Part shown: positions 61,809-64,000 of the stretch, one piece after another
Layout: each line of letters starts with the position of its first letter
How positions within the stretch are numbered: the first letter of the stretch is position 1
Origin: Staphylococcus kloosii
Lineage (GTDB): Bacteria; Bacillota; Bacilli; Staphylococcales; Staphylococcaceae
Assembly (NCBI RefSeq): GCF_003019255.1
Contig: NZ_CP027846.1
Location: forward strand, 496,001-560,000
Length of the DNA stretch: 64,000 nt
Direction: 5' to 3'
Made by a program: the position numbers and the translations under genes
The notes under the pieces: model-generated
Seen by the model: the letters and a program-made list of their open reading frames with translations, nothing else
Databases searched by the model: none
Told to the model about the DNA's origin: nothing

Positions 61809-63377
61809 TTAACTATTGCTCCCTAACGACTTGTGTAAATTACCCCAATGTTCTTGAAACATACTAGCATCCATTAAACCAATGTCGTCAGGAACAATCG
61901 GTTTAAATGACATATTCGCTAATATATCTCTATCTATGTCTACACCTGGTGCGATTTCGATTAATTTCAAACCTGAATTTGTCAGTTGGAATACCGCGCG
62001 CTCAGTCACGTAATAAACAGTTTGACCTTTGGATAGTGCGTATTCGGCATTAAAATCTACGTTGCGAACTTCGTCTACAAATTTAGTAGCCTTACCTTCT
62101 TCGTTGATGACTAATTTGTTATGTACACAATCTAGTTGACCCCCGACAACCAATGAGCCAGAAAAAACAATGGTATCGACGGTTTGGCTTATGTCTATAA
62201 AGCCTCCGCAGCCATTTAATTTATTACCATATGAAGAGACGTTTACATTACCTTGTTGGTCTATTTCAGCAAAGCTCAAATATGCAATGTCTAGTCCACC
62301 GTTATAAATAAAATCCCATGTCATTTCGTGACGCATACGTGCGCTTAAATTGTAGTGCATACTCAAGTAGTCATTGCTACCGATATAACCATCAAAGACG
62401 CCCGTATCGATATTGAGATGTACTAAATCACGTACATCTTCTTCGACTAATAAATTAGATAATTCATTATTTATACCAAATCCAATGCTGACCATATCGC
62501 CACTTGTTAAAAATTGTGCCGCCCGTCGTAAGATGACTTTGCGTGAACTCATTTTAATGTATGGTCCAGGCATTTCTAACACTTTATAATGTCCTGATAA
62601 CGCAGGGTCATAATACGTTTGAACAACTTGTTTATGGTAACGTGGATTGTCGTTTACCATAACATAGTCTACTAAGGCGCTAGGTATAAATACATCTGTT
62701 GGTTTAAAGCTACCATCTTCAACAACGGCTTTAACTTGTACAATCACTTTACCGTTATTTCTATGTGCTGCAGCAGCAACACTATATGCTTCGCTAAGAT
62801 GTGCCTCATGATCCATATAAATGTTACCTTGTCGATCTGCGTAAGTTCCTCGTAACAGGGCTACATCAACTTCAGGAAATTGGTAAAGTAAGTATTCTTT
62901 ACCATTTACTTCCGTTAATTGTACTAAGTCCTCACTCGTGCGATCATTTGCCTTACCACCCGTATATCTAGGGTCTACCGTTGTATGTAAGCCTATCGTC
63001 GTTATTGTACCTGGACTGGCGAAAGTTTGATTACGATAATTCGTCGTCATCACGCCTTGAGGTAAAAAGTAGGCTTCTAGTTCATTATTTTTTATTGCTG
63101 AGATTGTAGCGGGTGAGGCTACTATAATGCTTGATATTAAACGTTTTATCATATTACGTTTAATAAATGCGTCTAAATCGACGCCGTCTCCAACGTAATC
63201 ACTAATATCATTAGCAATCATAATTGTTAAGTTGTCTAGTTGTTGAGTTTCATCATAATAGTCAATAAGATGCTTCAGTATTTCTACTGGTAAATTACCT
63301 ACTGACAATGCTGAAAGGGCAATGGTGTCATGACTTTTTACTAAATTTTTTAATTCTTTTGCTGTAATAATTTTCAT
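61809..63377 (-). CDS. fadX: Acyl-CoA/acetate CoA-transferase FadX
   Basis: A 522-residue family I CoA-transferase with the two halves (about 1-260 and 275-522) fused, as in propionate or short-chain acyl CoA-transferases. Landmarks: LLRGTYADRQGNIYMDHEA, SIGFGINNELSN, AEIDQQGNVNVS and LNGCGGFIDISQ. It is the first gene of fadXEDBA. The ATG has no good ribosome site of its own but overlaps the stop of a short upstream frame that does, so coupled translation is likely. Confidence 0.93.
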   Translation of the reverse strand: MKIITAKELKNLVKSHDTIALSALSVGNLPVEILKHLIDYYDETQQLDNLTIMIANDISDYVGDGVDLDAFIKRNMIKRLISSIIVASPATISAIKNNELEAYFLPQGVMTTNYRNQTFASPGTITTIGLHTTVDPRYTGGKANDRTSEDLVQLTEVNGKEYLLYQFPEVDVALLRGTYADRQGNIYMDHEAHLSEAYSVAAAAHRNNGKVIVQVKAVVEDGSFKPTDVFIPSALVDYVMVNDNPRYHKQVVQTYYDPALSGHYKVLEMPGPYIKMSSRKVILRRAAQFLTSGDMVSIGFGINNELSNLLVEEDVRDLVHLNIDTGVFDGYIGSNDYLSMHYNLSARMRHEMTWDFIYNGGLDIAYLSFAEIDQQGNVNVSSYGNKLNGCGGFIDISQTVDTIVFSGSLVVGGQLDCVHNKLVINEEGKATKFVDEVRNVDFNAEYALSKGQTVYYVTERAVFQLTNSGLKLIEIAPGVDIDRDILANMSFKPIVPDDIGLMDASMFQEHWGNLHKSLGSNS

Positions 63378-63400
63378 TGCATAACATCACAAGTTCTCAT
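63374..63400 (-). CDS. Eight-residue leader peptide coupled to fadX
   Basis: ATG at 63400 follows AGGAGG by ten bases, encodes MRTCDVMQ and stops at TGA, which overlaps the fadX ATG as ATGA. The strong ribosome site serves this frame rather than fadX directly. Confidence 0.55.
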   Translation of the reverse strand: MRTCDVMQ

Positions 63401-63424
63401 AGGAAGACTGCCTCCTTTCGAATA

Positions 63425-63438
63425 TGTAAGCCCTTACA
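63425..63438 (-). promoter_or_regulatory. cre-like site upstream of fadX
   Basis: TGTAAGCCCTTACA is symmetric and differs from an ideal cre only at the central CG (here CC). It is about 50 bases before fadX and consistent with CcpA repression of the operon. Confidence 0.65.
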
Positions 63439-63627
63439 TAGAATATAACACAGTGTAAAATTGATGTAAAAGTTTTAATAGTTCATAATAATAAAAACTT
63501 ATAATCTAAAGAGTTTTGTTTTAACAAAATTATAAAATGATAGGTATATTGTAAATTTATAAGTATGACAGAGGCAACTTGACATTATGTAACGAAGAAC
63601 ATACATTTAAAGTAATAATTAAATAAC

Positions 63628-63713
63628 CACTAGGGGTGTCATTTTTGCACTGAGATGAGGATGTCCTCAAACCCTTTGAACCTGATCTAGTTGGAACTAG
63701 CGTAGGGAAGTGT
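63628..63713 (+). ncRNA. TPP riboswitch
   Basis: Conserved elements of the thiamine-pyrophosphate aptamer are in order: CACTAGGGGTG, a CTGAGATGAGG module, ACCCTTTGAACCTGATCTAG, then AACTAGCGTAGGGAAGTG. The CACT and AGTG ends close the first stem. An intrinsic terminator follows about 58 bases later and a short-chain dehydrogenase gene after it, so thiamine pyrophosphate should lower expression of that gene. Confidence 0.95.
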
Positions 63714-63770
63714 GTTCGTCAAACTGTAATTTAAGCACTGGTGCTTTATTATATATAAAGATATTTTTTG

Positions 63771-63803
63771 ACGCGGCTTCCATATTCGGAGGTCGCGTTT
63801 TTG
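63771..63803 (+). terminator. Riboswitch-controlled terminator
   Basis: ACGCGGCTTCC pairs with GGAGGTCGCGT (two wobbles) and is followed by TTTTG. It lies between the aptamer and the dehydrogenase start. Confidence 0.85.
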
Positions 63804-63876
63804 TTGTTTTGACACTACAAAGACACGTTGGCGTGGCAAATTTTAATTATAAATCAAACTATAGGAGTGAAATATT

Positions 63877-64000
63877 ATGTCGAAAGTGATTTTAGTAACA
63901 GGCAGTAGTAAAGGTTTAGGAGCAACAATCGTTAAAACATTAGTGGAGCAAGGTCAGCAGGTAATTATTAATTACTGTCATAGTGAACAAGCGGCACAAG
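63877..64000 (+). CDS. Short-chain dehydrogenase, N-terminal part (cut by window edge)
   Basis: Forty-one residues are visible. They begin MSKVILVTGSSKGLGATIVK, the glycine-rich NAD(P)-binding motif TGxxxGxG of short-chain dehydrogenases, close to 3-oxoacyl-ACP reductase-like proteins. AGGAGTGA lies six bases before the ATG. It is the first gene after the TPP riboswitch, so a link to thiamine or pyrimidine metabolism is suspected. The rest lies outside the window. Confidence 0.85.
   Translation, partial: MSKVILVTGSSKGLGATIVKTLVEQGQQVIINYCHSEQAAQ

Noticed and set aside
1..64000. Search by eye for CRISPR arrays, tRNA genes, insertion sequences, integrase genes and attachment repeats
   Set aside because: None found; the only repeats are the hairpin modules and in-gene repeats described above.

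Overview
The window is AT-rich chromosomal DNA from a staphylococcus. It carries clear orthologues of genes known from that genus: saeRS, sstABCD, isaB- and ssaA-type secreted antigens, drp35, aapA, an LPXTG surface protein and fadXEDBA. A complete but sequence-divergent blaI-blaR1-blaZ locus sits among chromosomal genes with no transposase or recombinase nearby. Together with a large-subunit catalase this suggests a coagulase-negative species. S. arlettae, which has a species-specific chromosomal bla, is a candidate, but the species is inference.

Layout. 1-4.7 kb: end of saeRS, a CcpA-site-controlled 2,4-dienoyl-CoA reductase, trhO and an IsaB-like antigen. 4.7-7.1 kb: amidohydrolase plus transporter. 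7.5-11.5 kb: Fur-controlled sstABCD siderophore importer. 11.5-15.6 kb: an accessory block with two tiny genes, a DUF488 protein, an exported methionine/asparagine-repeat protein with an IsaB-like C-terminus, and an ECF sigma/anti-sigma pair. 15.9-18.0 kb: a two-gene cassette (GIY-YIG nuclease fused to a DUF2075 helicase, plus a MazG-like pyrophosphatase) that looks like phage defence. 18.0-21.2 kb: bla locus. 21.2-32 kb: MFS exporter, small metabolic enzymes and a 701-aa repeat protein. 33.4-37.1 kb: surface and secreted proteins. 37.2-42.7 kb: drp35 and a CcpA/RpiR-type catabolic operon. 42.7-47.1 kb: a four-gene ABC-2 exporter operon. 47.7-52.9 kb: 5'-nucleotidase, ilvD and aapA. 53.2-55.2 kb: catalase. 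55.4-63.4 kb: fad beta-oxidation operon. 63.6 kb to the end: TPP riboswitch and the start of a short-chain dehydrogenase.

How the parts connect. The strongest new signal is that the sigma gene and the methionine-rich protein gene share an almost identical upstream motif, TGAACTT-N15-CGTATATTT. This is a classic sign of ECF autoregulation plus a dedicated target. Sequences matching catabolite-responsive elements lie at the dienoyl-CoA reductase, upstream of fadX and fadD, and at the YfcC-type transporter operon, implying glucose repression of fatty-acid and amide/peptide catabolism. A modular three-hairpin repeat recurs at four intergenic sites and supplies terminators. The end of blaR1 carries an apparent one-base deletion. 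No tRNA, rRNA, CRISPR array or insertion sequence was recognised. All homology statements are from memory of the families; no searches were run.
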